Below, in pieces: positions 50,556 to 59,973 of a DNA stretch of 64,000 nt. The notes under the pieces are model-generated. The model searched no databases and was not told where the DNA came from. It saw only the letters and a list, made by a program, of their open reading frames with translations. Both the position numbers and the translations under genes were made by a program. The stretch lies in contig NZ_FNAH01000001.1 of NCBI RefSeq assembly GCF_900101865.1, positions 310,001 through 374,000 of the forward strand, in the 5' to 3' direction. Source of the stretch: Paracoccus isoporae. Its GTDB lineage: Bacteria > Pseudomonadota > Alphaproteobacteria > Rhodobacterales > Rhodobacteraceae. The first letter of the stretch is position 1, and the number at the start of each line of letters is the position of its first letter.

Positions 50556-50803
50556 GCCTCCGACTGGATGCCTCGCCCAACAGAGGGCCAGCATCCGACC
50601 GCGGGCTGACACTGCCTGCATTTCCACGATGCGCTTTATGGTGCATCCCCTCAGAAAGGCTGTTCAGCGCGGATGGGTGACGAAGCGTCCGCCCTCGCGG
50701 GTGGTCGGACGCTGGCCCGGCGGTGTTGCGCACCTTGTCCCGGGCCGGTTGACCGCTCCAAGGCGCGGCGATGTCCGACCCGGAACTACACCGGACTTTC
50801 GGA
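50556..50803. other. Intergenic gap with one structured hairpin
   Basis: About 250 bp between convergent genes. GCGTCCG (50685-50691) pairs with CGGACGC (50706-50712), with an inner CCC/GGG helix around a TCGC loop and no T tract. I see no gene here. Confidence 0.35.
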
Positions 50804-51613
50804 TCAACCCAGCCCCAGCACATCCATCATGTCGTACTCGCCCGGCCCCTGATCCTGCCCCCAGATCGCCGCGCGCAGCGCGCCGCGGGCAAAGATCGCC
50901 CGGTCGGTCGCCAGATGGCGCAGCACCAGCCGCTCTCCCTGCCCCGCGAAAATCACGTCGTGCTCGCCCACCACATCGCCTCCGCGAATGGCGGAAAAGC
51001 CGATGCTGCCCGGCTGCCGCTCGCCCGTCATCCCTTCGCGCGCGGGGCTGCGCAGCGCATCGAGGCTGGCGCCGCGCCCCACGGCCGCGGCCTCGCCCAG
51101 CATCAGCGCGGTGCCGGAGGGGGCATCGACCTTGTGACGGTGATGCGCCTCGACCACCTCGATATCCCAATCCTCGCCAAGTGCCGCGGCGACCTTGCGG
51201 GTCAGCCCCATCAGCAGGTTGACCCCAAGGCTCATATTCCCTGCCCGGATGATCGGCGCGTGGCGTGCGGCGCGCGAGATTGCGCCCAGATCTTCCGGCG
51301 ACAGCCCGGTCGTGCCGATCACATGCACCGCGCGGGCCTGCGCGGCCAGTTCGGCAAACGCGACCGTGGCCTCCGGCGTGGTGAAGTCGATCACCGCCTG
51401 CGCCCGCGCAACAGCCGTCACCGCGTCGTCGCTGACCAGCACACCGCTGGCCTGACCGCCCATCGCCTCGCCCAGATCCCGGCCCAGCCAGTCGCTGCCC
51501 GGCCGCTCGATCGCGCCGACCAGCCGGACCTCGTCCGATGCGCTGACCACGCGCACCAGCATCTGGCCCATGCGTCCCGAGACGCCCGTGATGACGATGC
51601 CCGGCTTTTCCAT
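50804..51613 (-). CDS. dapB: 4-hydroxy-tetrahydrodipicolinate reductase
   Basis: 269-aa DapB, the reductase step of diaminopimelate and lysine synthesis. NAD(P)-binding [27 protein letters not shown] and the catalytic/substrate motif [18 protein letters not shown] are present. TAGGAGGCAGAG precedes the ATG. It is divergent from rbfA across about 70 nt. Confidence 0.96.
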   Translation of the reverse strand: MEKPGIVITGVSGRMGQMLVRVVSASDEVRLVGAIERPGSDWLGRDLGEAMGGQASGVLVSDDAVTAVARAQAVIDFTTPEATVAFAELAAQARAVHVIGTTGLSPEDLGAISRAARHAPIIRAGNMSLGVNLLMGLTRKVAAALGEDWDIEVVEAHHRHKVDAPSGTALMLGEAAAVGRGASLDALRSPAREGMTGERQPGSIGFSAIRGGDVVGEHDVIFAGQGERLVLRHLATDRAIFARGALRAAIWGQDQGPGEYDMMDVLGLG

Positions 51614-51686
51614 CTCTGCCTCCTACAGCTCTCCCGTTTCGCTTAGTCCATTGCGGGGCGCGGCCCAACCCCCTACATCTGCGGGC

Positions 51687-52106
51687 ATGGCACAGAACCG
51701 CTTCCATACCGGCCCCGGCCCCTCGCAGCGCCAGCTTCGCGTGGGCGAGCTGATCCGCCACCGCCTGTCCGAATTGCTGCTGCGGGCGGAGGTGCATGAT
51801 CCCGATCTGAACCGGCATTCGATCACCGTGGGCGAGGTGCGCGCTTCGCCGGACCTGAAGGTTGCGACCGCCTTCGTGATGCCGCTTGGCGGGAACGAGG
51901 CCGACGTCGCCCTTGACGCGCTGCGCCGCAATTCCCGCGAACTGCGCCATCTGGTCGCCAAGGGTCTGAACCTGAAATACGCGCCCGAACTGCGGTTCCA
52001 GTTGGACGAAACCTACGATCGCATGGACGACACGCGCCGCATCTTCGCCGATGAGCGTGTGCGCCGTGATGTCGAGTCGGGGCTGGATGACGACGATCTG
52101 GACTAG
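51687..52106 (+). CDS. rbfA: Ribosome-binding factor A
   Basis: 139-aa RbfA, a KH-like factor that assists 16S rRNA 5' maturation and cold adaptation of 30S subunits. Core motifs: RVGELIRHRLSELLLRAEVHDP, ITVGEVRASPDLKVATAFV and LKYAPELRFQLDETYDR. An acidic Asp-rich C-terminus overlaps the next gene by 20 nt. truB follows nearby, a common association. Confidence 0.95.
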   Translation: MAQNRFHTGPGPSQRQLRVGELIRHRLSELLLRAEVHDPDLNRHSITVGEVRASPDLKVATAFVMPLGGNEADVALDALRRNSRELRHLVAKGLNLKYAPELRFQLDETYDRMDDTRRIFADERVRRDVESGLDDDDLD

Positions 52107-52851
52107 GGCGGTCAGCCGGCTGGGCATGCTGGCAGGCGCGGTCCTGGCCCTGAGCCTGCCCGCGCGCGGCGCCGAGTGCAGCCGGATCACCCATGCCGGT
52201 CAGGGCTATTCGGTCTGCACGGTTTCGGCGGCGGAGGAGCCGCGTCTCGGTCTGTGGATCGACGACGCCAGGGGCCGCAAGCTGGGCGGGTTCAGCAGCC
52301 TGCGCAGCGCATTGCCCGACGGGCAATCACTGGTCTTCGCGATGAATGCCGGGATGTTCCACCGCGATTACGAGCCGGTGGGGCTGTATAAATCCGGCGA
52401 TGACCTGCGCGGCCGGCTGGTCACGGGCGGGGGCGGCGGAAATTTCGGGTTGTTGCCGAACGGGGTGTTCTGCGCAGGCGGCGCCAGCCCGTTCCGGGTC
52501 TATGAAACCGGGGCGTTTGCCGCGGCGCAGCCACAATGTCGCCTGGCCACGCAATCCGGCCCGATGCTGGTGATCGAGGGCGAATTGCATCCCCGCTTCC
52601 TGGTCGATTCCGACAGCCGCTATATCCGGAACGGCGTGGGCGTGTCGGCAGAAGGCGACACCGCGTGGTTCGCGATTTCCGACCGGCCTGTGACATTCCA
52701 CGAATTCGGCAGGTTCTATCGCGACGGGCTGGGGGCGCGGAACGCGCTTTATTTCGACGGCTCGATCTCACGCCTCCACGCGCCATCGCTGAACCGCTCG
52801 GATTTCGGCTGGCCGATGGGCCCGATCATCGGGCTGGTTGACGGCGGCTGA
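52087..52851 (+). CDS. Secreted phosphodiester glycosidase (NAGPA-like) family protein
   Basis: 254-aa exported protein. The signal peptide (about 1-29) ends ALSLPARGA-E. The rest matches the NAGPA-like domain (PF09992): FAMNAGMFHRDYEPVGLY, LLPNGVFC, TQSGPMLVIEGE, RNGVGVSAEGDTAWFAIS and NALYFDGSISRLH. Relatives cleave phosphodiester-linked sugars, though most bacterial members are untested. Its start lies inside the end of rbfA (20-nt overlap), so it is likely translationally coupled. Confidence 0.87.
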   Translation: MTTIWTRAVSRLGMLAGAVLALSLPARGAECSRITHAGQGYSVCTVSAAEEPRLGLWIDDARGRKLGGFSSLRSALPDGQSLVFAMNAGMFHRDYEPVGLYKSGDDLRGRLVTGGGGGNFGLLPNGVFCAGGASPFRVYETGAFAAAQPQCRLATQSGPMLVIEGELHPRFLVDSDSRYIRNGVGVSAEGDTAWFAISDRPVTFHEFGRFYRDGLGARNALYFDGSISRLHAPSLNRSDFGWPMGPIIGLVDGG

Positions 52852-52891
52852 GACGGGCGCTATCCGCGCAGCCTTCTGAGCGAGGGACATG

Positions 52892-53785
52892 ATGGCACGC
52901 AAGAAGGGCCGCGCGATTTCCGGCTGGCTGATCGTCGACAAACCCGCGGGCATTGGCTCCACCGATGTGGTGGGCAAGGTCAGATGGGCGCTGGATGCGA
53001 AGAAGGCGGGCCATGCGGGCACGCTGGATCCCGACGCGACGGGAGTGCTGGCCATCGCGCTCGGCGAGGCGACCAAGACCGTGCCGCTGCTGACCGAGGC
53101 GCTGAAAGCCTATGATTTCACCGTCACCTGGGGGGCAGAGACCGCGACTGACGACGCCACGGGCGAGGTGCTGCGCCGCGCCGACAGCCGACCCGATCCT
53201 GCGGCGATCCGCAAGGCTCTGCCCGGCTTTACCGGCGACATCATGCAGGTGCCGCCGGCATTCTCGGCCGTGAAGGTCAGCGGAGAGCGCGCTTACGACC
53301 TCGCCCGTGACGGCGCCGCGCCGGAACTGGCGGCGAGGCCGCTCTATGTCGACGAATTGTCGCTGATCGAGGCGCGCGCCGATGATGCCGATCTGCACAT
53401 GGTCTGCGGCAAGGGCGGCTATGTCCGCGCCATTGCCCGCGATCTGGGGCGCGAGCTGGGCTGCCTCGGCCATGTCGCGCGCCTGCGGCGGGTGTGGTCC
53501 GGCCCGTTCGATGCCACCGACGCCGTGCCCTTCGACCTGATCGACCGGGGCAGCCAGGCGGCGCTCGAATCCCGCCTGCTGCCGATCCACTCGGCCCTGA
53601 CCGGCCTGCCGGAGATGCAGGCGACCGAACAGGGTGCGCTACGCATTCGCAACGGCAATCCCGGCCAGGTGCTGGGAATGGCGCAATATGGCGAAATGGT
53701 CTGGGTCAGCCACACGGGCCGCGCCATCTGCATCGGCCGCTATCTGGGCGGCGAGGTGCAGCCGGACCGCGTGTTCAACCTGTGA
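52892..53785 (+). CDS. truB: tRNA pseudouridine(55) synthase
   Basis: 297-aa TruB that forms psi55 in the T arm of tRNAs. Catalytic Asp lies in [16 protein letters not shown]. The [20 protein letters not shown] and [14 protein letters not shown] blocks are conserved, with a C-terminal PUA-like region. Two adjacent ATGs (52889, 52892) follow GAGGGAC; the second has better spacing. The GNAT gene overlaps or closely follows its stop. Confidence 0.95.
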   Translation: MARKKGRAISGWLIVDKPAGIGSTDVVGKVRWALDAKKAGHAGTLDPDATGVLAIALGEATKTVPLLTEALKAYDFTVTWGAETATDDATGEVLRRADSRPDPAAIRKALPGFTGDIMQVPPAFSAVKVSGERAYDLARDGAAPELAARPLYVDELSLIEARADDADLHMVCGKGGYVRAIARDLGRELGCLGHVARLRRVWSGPFDATDAVPFDLIDRGSQAALESRLLPIHSALTGLPEMQATEQGALRIRNGNPGQVLGMAQYGEMVWVSHTGRAICIGRYLGGEVQPDRVFNL

Positions 53786-53793
53786 GCGCGGCG

Positions 53794-54285
53794 ATGCAGA
53801 TACGTCCCGAACGCCCCGGCGATGCGGCGGATATCGCCACGCTGACGACCACGGCCTTTGCACAGGCCGAACACAGCAGCGGCACCGAGGCGGCGATCAT
53901 CGCTCGACTGCGGGATGCGGATGCGCTGCTGCTTTCGCTCGTCGCGGTCACGCAGGGCAGGATCGTCGGCCATGTCGCGTTTTCACCCGTCACGATCGAC
54001 GGCGAGGATCGTGGCTGGATCGGCCTCGGCCCCGTCTCTGTCGCGCCGGAACGGCAGCGCGCCGGCATCGGCTCTGCCCTGATCCGCGAGGGGTTGAACA
54101 GAATGCGCGCCGCCGGTCGAAAGGGATGCGTCCTGCTCGGCGATCCGCGATATTATCAGCGCTTCGGCTTTCGGCCCCAGCCGGGTCTGGTCCTGCCGAA
54201 CATGCCGCCGGACTATTTCGTGGCGCTGCCCTTTGGTGGCGATGTGCCGGCGGGAGAGGTCGCCTTCCATTCCGCATTCGGCTGA
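53794..54285 (+). CDS. GNAT family N-acetyltransferase
   Basis: 163-aa acyltransferase. The acetyl-CoA loop is in SVAPERQRAGIGSALIREGL (motif A), with LLGDPRYYQRFGFRPQPGLV typical of the YhbS-like subgroup. The substrate is unknown. A GTG at 53782 overlapping the truB stop is an alternative start. It ends just before the convergent NlpC/P60 gene. Confidence 0.87.
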   Translation: MQIRPERPGDAADIATLTTTAFAQAEHSSGTEAAIIARLRDADALLLSLVAVTQGRIVGHVAFSPVTIDGEDRGWIGLGPVSVAPERQRAGIGSALIREGLNRMRAAGRKGCVLLGDPRYYQRFGFRPQPGLVLPNMPPDYFVALPFGGDVPAGEVAFHSAFG

Positions 54286-54318
54286 TTTGCCGAAAGCTGG
54301 CACCCCACCGCCAGCATC

Positions 54319-55152
54319 TCAGAATGCGACCGATCCATCCCCGGCACGCCTGGCCCCGCGATAGGGGCCGTGACCCGCCGCGTCGATCCGCGCGATGGCC
54401 TGGCCGATCTCCTCGTGGATCACCCGCATCTGCCAGGCGGTTGCGTGGATCATCCGCCCGTCACCGCAGGCCATGGCCACGTGACCCGGCCAGAACAGCA
54501 GGTCGCCGCGCAGCGCCTCCTCCACCGGCTGGAACGCCGCCTCCTGCAGATCCGCGTCGCCGGGACAGGCGATCCCGCAGCCATGCAGCGCCGCCTGCAT
54601 CAGCCCGGAGCAATCGATCCCGCCGCGCGAATTTCCGCCCCACAGATAGGGCGTGCCGATGAGCGATTCCGCCAGCGCGACCGGATCGGTCGCGAATTCG
54701 TCAGAGATGGCTTGCTGCGGCACCCAGCCGCCAGTCCCCAGCCGCGCAAATCCATCGCGCATCTCGACCACCGACAGCCGGGCATTCAGTGACAATGCCC
54801 CGGACTCGCGCTGTTTCATGTCGGGCGCGGGATAGAGATGCGTGGCCGGCACGCTGACGCGATGCGTGATGGCGGGGCGTTGGGCCGACAGCGCCGTCTC
54901 TTCGATCCAGCCGCAATAGCCGTCCCGTGCGGCCTGCACGAAGGCCCAGCCCCCGCGCCGCTCGATCACCGTCACATCGGCACCGAAATTCAGTTGCCGG
55001 TCCCGCGCGCCGCCCGGCGCCACAAGCAACTCGGCCAGCGGCGCAGTGATGCGCGCCGGGGTGCCATCGGTGAAGGCGGGCCGGTCGAGCGTGCCACGCA
55101 GCGAGGACAGCGCCACCCGATCCGTGGCCGGGGTGATGCGCCGGTCGCTCAT
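54319..55152 (-). CDS. NlpC/P60 family cell-wall hydrolase with SH3-like domains
   Basis: 277-aa peptidase. Two SH3-like segments (about 30-150, LLVAPGGARDRQLNFGADV; GYCGWIEE) precede the NlpC/P60 domain. The catalytic Cys is in SRGGIDCSGLMQAAL and the His in WPGHVAMACGDGRMIHA. It probably cleaves gamma-D-Glu-diaminopimelate bonds in peptidoglycan. No signal peptide is visible, so it may recycle muropeptides in the cytoplasm. It overlaps the M17 peptidase gene upstream by 4 nt. Confidence 0.88.
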   Translation of the reverse strand: MSDRRITPATDRVALSSLRGTLDRPAFTDGTPARITAPLAELLVAPGGARDRQLNFGADVTVIERRGGWAFVQAARDGYCGWIEETALSAQRPAITHRVSVPATHLYPAPDMKQRESGALSLNARLSVVEMRDGFARLGTGGWVPQQAISDEFATDPVALAESLIGTPYLWGGNSRGGIDCSGLMQAALHGCGIACPGDADLQEAAFQPVEEALRGDLLFWPGHVAMACGDGRMIHATAWQMRVIHEEIGQAIARIDAAGHGPYRGARRAGDGSVAF

Positions 55153-56531
55153 CGCGCGAGCAGCTCCGGCAAGGCAGCGAGCAGCGCCCGCGCGCCCTGC
55201 TGGACACCGCCCTGCGTCCGCCCCGGCGCGGCCGATGGCTGCCAGCCGTAAATGTCGAAATGCGCGTAATGCGCCGCGCCTGCCGCGAATCGGCGCAGGA
55301 ACAGCGCGGCCGTCACCGATCCCGCCATGCCGCCAGCGGGGGCGTTGTCGAGATCCGCGATGCCGGGCTCGATCATCGCCTCATAGGGCGCCCAGAACGG
55401 CATCCGCCAGACCGGGTCACATTGCGCCAGCCCGGCCGCCTGGATGGCCGCGGCCGCGGCATCGTCATCGCAGTAGAAAGGCGGCAGATCGGGACCGAGC
55501 GCCACGCGCGCCGCGCCGGTCAGCGTCGCCATGGTCACGAGCCAGTCCGGCTCCGCCTCTGCTCCATAGGCCATCGCGTCGGCCAGAACCAACCGGCCCT
55601 CTGCATCGGTGTTGTTGACCTCGACCGTCAGCCCTTTGCGGCTTGTCAGGATATCGCCGGGCCGGAAGGCCGCGCCGCTGATCGCATTCTCGACGGCGGG
55701 GATCAGCACCCGCAGGCGCATCCCCTCCGCCGCCCCGGTCGCGACCAGCATCTGCGCAAGCCCGAGCACGGTTGCCGCGCCGCCCATATCCTTTTTCATC
55801 AGCTTCATGCCAGCGGCAGGTTTGATGTCCAGCCCGCCCGTATCGAAACAGACCCCCTTGCCCACCAGCGTGAGCGCCGGCCCCGACTCGCCCCGGCGCA
55901 GCTCGATCAGCCTGGGTGCCTGCGCAGAGGCCCGGCCCACCGCGTGGATCATCGGGAAATTCCGGTCCAGCAGATCGTCGCCCGCGATCACCTCCACCGC
56001 GAAGCCATGCCGCCCCGCCAGGGCCCGCGCCGCCTCTTCGAGCGCGTCCGGCCCCATGTCGCTGGCCGGAGTGTTGATGAGGTCGCGGGTCAGGAACTCC
56101 GCCTCGGCCATGGCGATCAGCCGTGGGGCATCCACCCCCTCGGGCGGCACCAGCCGCGCCTTCGCGCCGTCGGCCTTGCGGTACCGGCCGAACGCATATT
56201 GCGCGAGCAGCCAGGCGAGCGCCGCCTCGCTGCGGTCGACGCCGTCCGGCCATGTCTCGATGCGCCATGCGCCTTCGGGCAGGGCCACGGCGGCCTTGGC
56301 GAGGAAGAAGCGCTCTCGCCCGGCCTTGCCATCCGGCTTGCCCATGCCGAACAGCGCCCCGGCGAGACCGCCCGAGCCGTCCGACAGCAGGCAAAGCTGG
56401 CCTGCAGATCCGTCGAACCCGCACGCCTCGGCCCAGCCGCGCGCCGCGCCATCAAGCGCACCCGGCAATTCGTCCCGCACCAGCCAGAGTGGCTTGGCAT
56501 CGGCATCTGAGGCTGCGAATTCTGCGGTCAT
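55149..56531 (-). CDS. M17 leucyl aminopeptidase family protein
   Basis: 460-aa cytosolic metallo-aminopeptidase of family M17. The zinc/catalytic motifs VGKGVCFDTGGLDIKPAAGM, MKKDMGGAA and the signature NNTDAEGRLVLADA are intact. The approximately 150-residue N-terminal domain is divergent from PepA. GGGGACGCC lies before the ATG. It is coupled to the NlpC/P60 gene, which suggests a shared role in degrading wall or other peptides. Confidence 0.9.
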   Translation of the reverse strand: MTAEFAASDADAKPLWLVRDELPGALDGAARGWAEACGFDGSAGQLCLLSDGSGGLAGALFGMGKPDGKAGRERFFLAKAAVALPEGAWRIETWPDGVDRSEAALAWLLAQYAFGRYRKADGAKARLVPPEGVDAPRLIAMAEAEFLTRDLINTPASDMGPDALEEAARALAGRHGFAVEVIAGDDLLDRNFPMIHAVGRASAQAPRLIELRRGESGPALTLVGKGVCFDTGGLDIKPAAGMKLMKKDMGGAATVLGLAQMLVATGAAEGMRLRVLIPAVENAISGAAFRPGDILTSRKGLTVEVNNTDAEGRLVLADAMAYGAEAEPDWLVTMATLTGAARVALGPDLPPFYCDDDAAAAAIQAAGLAQCDPVWRMPFWAPYEAMIEPGIADLDNAPAGGMAGSVTAALFLRRFAAGAAHYAHFDIYGWQPSAAPGRTQGGVQQGARALLAALPELLAR

Positions 56532-56594
56532 GGCGTCCCCGGCGCTGTGTCGGCCGGCAGAATGTCACCACGGCGCATGACCCGCAAGGCGATG

Positions 56595-56963
56595 TCAGAC
56601 GCCGTCCCAGATCTCCGACAGGGAGCGGTTGGCGACCCTGACCGTGCGGGCCAGCGTCGCGTCCAGCGCGACCGCGTCCTGACGATCGGCACAATGCGCC
56701 ACATCATCAGCCACCCGCGACAGCGAAACCAGACCCACCTGGCAGGCCAGACGCGACAGGCGCCGCGCCTTTGCCACCGTGCGCGCGCTGTCGCCTTCGC
56801 GCGCCACGCGCTGCAACGTCCGCACCGCCAGCGCCATCTGTTCCAGCGCCATCTGGATCAGACCCTTCGCCGCGATCTCGCCCAGCTCATCCACGATATT
56901 CTGCACACGTCCGGTATCGACGCGCACCCGCTCGGCCATGCCGAGGGCTGCCAGTTCACCCAT
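56595..56963 (-). CDS. Hypothetical helical protein
   Basis: 122-aa protein, almost entirely helical (VDELGEIAAKGLIQMALEQM; LSRLACQVGLVSLSRVADDV). No catalytic motif or signal peptide. I chose the ATG at 56963 because GGAG is 7 nt upstream; a longer frame starting at 57002 lacks a site. It diverges from carbonic anhydrase. I do not recognise a named family, though its composition looks like a conserved Rhodobacteraceae protein. Confidence 0.65.
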   Translation of the reverse strand: MGELAALGMAERVRVDTGRVQNIVDELGEIAAKGLIQMALEQMALAVRTLQRVAREGDSARTVAKARRLSRLACQVGLVSLSRVADDVAHCADRQDAVALDATLARTVRVANRSLSEIWDGV

Positions 56964-57105
56964 CACATCACTCCACACTCGTGTCCCCACACGCAGCGGC
57001 AATCTGGCACGCGAGAGTTATCAAATCCTTAAACGGCGGATCAAAAATTGCTCGAATTATGGCCGGTCCCGTCCTATCAGGGAGCCGACACCAGAGGGAT
57101 GCCCG

Positions 57106-57753
57106 ATGCAAAACGCCAAGCTATTGCCGCAGTATCTCGTCAGCCGCTACACCGGCTGGCGCGCTACCACCTTCGCCGAGAACCAGGCGTGGTATACGCG
57201 CCTTGCCGAAGACGGGCAGCGGCCGCGCGCGATGGTGATTTCCTGCTGCGATTCGCGGGTGCATGTGACATCGATCTTCGGGGCGGATACGGGCGAGTTC
57301 TTCATTCACCGCAACATCGCCAATCTCGTCCCGCCCTATACGCCGGACGGCAAGCAGCACGGCACGTCGGCGGCGGTGGAATATGCCGTGAATGCGCTCA
57401 AAGTGTCCCATCTCATCATCATGGGCCACACCAAGTGCGGCGGCGTGGCCGGGTGTCACGCCATGTGCTCGGGCCAGGCGCCGGATCTGGAGGAGGATTC
57501 GAGCTTCGTGGGTCGCTGGATGGACATCTTGCGCCCCGGCTATGACCGGGTGGCGGATCTGCCCGCGCCCGAACAGGTGCCCGCACTGGAGCGCGAGGCG
57601 GTGATGATCTCGCTGGAGAACCTGATGGGCTTTCCCTTCGTGCGCGAGGCGGTCGAGGCGGGGCGGCTGACCCTGCATGGCCTGATCCATGACATCGGGG
57701 ACGGCACGCTGTTCCAGCTCGATGGCAGCAACGGAAAATTCCAGCCCGTGTGA
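57106..57753 (+). CDS. Beta-class carbonic anhydrase
   Basis: 215-aa zinc enzyme interconverting CO2 and bicarbonate. Zinc-site motifs are C47-C-D49-S-R51 and G-H108-T-K-C111-GGV. The GTSAAVEYAVNALKV segment is typical. No signal peptide, so cytoplasmic. It overlaps the start of the MFS gene (TGATG). Such a pair may supply or respond to bicarbonate, but that is only inferred. Confidence 0.93.
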   Translation: MQNAKLLPQYLVSRYTGWRATTFAENQAWYTRLAEDGQRPRAMVISCCDSRVHVTSIFGADTGEFFIHRNIANLVPPYTPDGKQHGTSAAVEYAVNALKVSHLIIMGHTKCGGVAGCHAMCSGQAPDLEEDSSFVGRWMDILRPGYDRVADLPAPEQVPALEREAVMISLENLMGFPFVREAVEAGRLTLHGLIHDIGDGTLFQLDGSNGKFQPV

Positions 57754-58940
57754 TGAAACGCTTTACCGCCGGGATCTGGGTGCTGGTTCTGGGCTATACG
57801 CTCAGCCAGTTCTACCGTGCCTTCATGGCGGTGCTGAGCCCGGTTCTGCGGCAGGAGCTGGGCGCGGGCCCCGGCGATCTGGCGGTCTCATCCGGTGTCT
57901 GGTTCTTCGCCTTCGCGGCCATGCAGATCCCCGTCGGCGGCTGGCTCGACCGGTTCGGTCCGCGGCGGACCGCGGCGGGGCTGATGCTGGTTGCTGCGGC
58001 GGGGGCGGCGGTGTTTGCGATGGCGCAGAGCGCGTGGCATCTGCATCTGTCGATGGCGCTGATCGGCATCGGCTGCTCTCCGGCGCTGATGGCAGCCTAT
58101 TTCATCTTCGCGCGGGAGTATTCGCCGCGCGAGTTCGGCACGCTGGCCGGGATGTTCGTGGCCGTGGGTGCGCTCGGCAATATTCTTTCGGCGGCACCGC
58201 TCGAAGCCTTTGCGCAGGCCATCGGGTGGCGCGCGGCGATGTGGGTGATGATGGCCGTGACACTCGGCGTGGCGGTGGCGGAATACATGGTCGTCCGCGA
58301 TCCCGCGAAGCTCGATCACCGCCACCCCATCGGCCGGCTTGCCGATATCCTGCGGCTGCGCGCGCTTTGGTTCATCCTGCCGCTGTTTTCGGTGAACTAC
58401 GCGGCCTCCGCCGCCATTCGCGGGCTGTGGGCCGGCCCTTATCTGGAGGAGGTGTTCGGCGCCAGCGGTGACATGATCGGCATAGCGACGCTGCTGATGG
58501 GCCTCGCCATGATCGCCGGCAATTCCATCGCCGGGCCGATCACCCGGATTGTGGGGTCGGTGCGCCGCACGATCCTGATCGGGACCACCGGCACCATCGT
58601 CGTCATCGCAGCCCTGTGGCTGTTCACCGCCAACAGTATCGTGCTGTCCATCGCACTGCTGACGCTGGTCGGGTTCTCCGGCGCGTCCTATGTGCTGCTG
58701 ATCGCGCATGGCCGCGCCTTTCTGCCCAACCATCTGGTGGGGCGCGGTGTCACCTTCCTGAACATGTTCTCCATCGGCGGAACCGGCGCGCTGCAATTCG
58801 CCTCCCGCCCGGTCTATCGCTGGGCGTCGGAGGGCGGCGATCCGGCTGCGGCCTATTCAACGCTGTTCCTGTTCTTTACCATTCCGCTGGTGGTCGGGCT
58901 GTTCCTTTATGTCCGGACGCAGGAGGCACCGCATGACTGA
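57753..58940 (+). CDS. MFS transporter
   Basis: 395-aa major facilitator with about twelve transmembrane segments. It has the opening GYTLSQFYRAFMAVLSPVL and the loop GGWLDRFGPRRTAAG (motif A-like). A substrate is not evident. The ATG at 57753 overlaps the carbonic anhydrase stop; a GTG at 57750 is in frame too. Its end overlaps the glycosyltransferase start by 8 nt, so it may move a sugar or a precursor. Confidence 0.87.
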   Translation: MKRFTAGIWVLVLGYTLSQFYRAFMAVLSPVLRQELGAGPGDLAVSSGVWFFAFAAMQIPVGGWLDRFGPRRTAAGLMLVAAAGAAVFAMAQSAWHLHLSMALIGIGCSPALMAAYFIFAREYSPREFGTLAGMFVAVGALGNILSAAPLEAFAQAIGWRAAMWVMMAVTLGVAVAEYMVVRDPAKLDHRHPIGRLADILRLRALWFILPLFSVNYAASAAIRGLWAGPYLEEVFGASGDMIGIATLLMGLAMIAGNSIAGPITRIVGSVRRTILIGTTGTIVVIAALWLFTANSIVLSIALLTLVGFSGASYVLLIAHGRAFLPNHLVGRGVTFLNMFSIGGTGALQFASRPVYRWASEGGDPAAAYSTLFLFFTIPLVVGLFLYVRTQEAPHD

Positions 58941-59973
58941 GCCGAGCCAGATCGAGGTCGTCGCCCCGAACCTCAAGCGCCGCCTGTCCGGCGTGACGGC
59001 GACGGTGGTGCGGCTGCTCCCGGTTCAATCGAAGATGATCGGCATCGTGGCGACAGGGCCGGGACTGCCCGGCGATCTGCCGCATATTTCGCTGTCCCGA
59101 GCTGCAAGCCTGCCCCGCTCACGTTGGCGGGTTTGGCATGCACGGCGCAATACGGAGATGGCGCTCGGGCTGATCTTCCGGCGCCTGCTGCGGCGGCGCT
59201 ATCGGCTGCTGTTCACCTCGGCCGCGCAGCGTCATCATACCGGCTTCACACGCTGGCTGATCCGTCAGCAGGACGCGCTGATCGCCACCTCGCCCCAGGC
59301 GGCCTCCTATCTGGAGCGCGAGGCGACGGTGATCCTGCACGGCGTCGATACCGGGATCTTCCGGCCGGCGGAGGACAGATCGGCGCTGCGCCGCGAACTC
59401 GGCCTCGATCCCGATGCGGTACTGATCGGCTGTTTCGGGCGCGTCCGGGCGCAGAAGGGCGTGGATCTTCTGGTCCGTGCGGCGCTGCGGCTGTTCCCGG
59501 ATCATCCCAAAGCGCGACTGATCTTCACCGGCCGGATCACCAAGGAGAACGAAGCATTCGCGGAGGCGCTGCTGGCCGAGGCAGAGGCCGCCGGATTGCG
59601 GGACAGGATCAGCTTTCTGGGCGAATTGCCCTGGGACGAGGTGGTCCGGCATTACCAGGCGCTTGACCTGTTTGCAGCGCCTGCCAGGTGGGAAGGGTTC
59701 GGCCTGACCCCGCTGGAGGCGATGGCCTGCGGGGTGCCCACCGTGGCCGCCCGTGTCGGGGCTTACGAGACGCTGATCCGGGACGGCGTGACCGGCAGCC
59801 TGGTTCCGGCGGACGATCTGGATGCGCTGACCGCGGCATTGCGGCACTGGCTGGAGGACGAAGCAGGGCGGCAGGCGGCGGGGCTGGCGGCCCGGCGGCA
59901 TGTCACCGAGAACCATGCCATCGAAGGCGAGGCGCGGGCCATCGTCGACGTCTATCGCAGGCTGCTGTCGTGA
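58933..59973 (+). CDS. Glycosyltransferase, GT4 family
   Basis: 346-aa GT-B glycosyltransferase. The C-terminal GT4 domain shows IGCFGRVRAQKGVDLLVRAA, LIFTGRITKENE, FLGELPWDEVVRHYQALDLF and the EX7E-like WEGFGLTPLEAMACGVPTVA. It is probably a lipopolysaccharide core or surface-glycan sugar transferase at the inner membrane. An AGGAGGCACCGC ribosome site lies in the end of the MFS gene, which it overlaps by 8 nt. Confidence 0.9.
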   Translation: MTEPSQIEVVAPNLKRRLSGVTATVVRLLPVQSKMIGIVATGPGLPGDLPHISLSRAASLPRSRWRVWHARRNTEMALGLIFRRLLRRRYRLLFTSAAQRHHTGFTRWLIRQQDALIATSPQAASYLEREATVILHGVDTGIFRPAEDRSALRRELGLDPDAVLIGCFGRVRAQKGVDLLVRAALRLFPDHPKARLIFTGRITKENEAFAEALLAEAEAAGLRDRISFLGELPWDEVVRHYQALDLFAAPARWEGFGLTPLEAMACGVPTVAARVGAYETLIRDGVTGSLVPADDLDALTAALRHWLEDEAGRQAAGLAARRHVTENHAIEGEARAIVDVYRRLLS

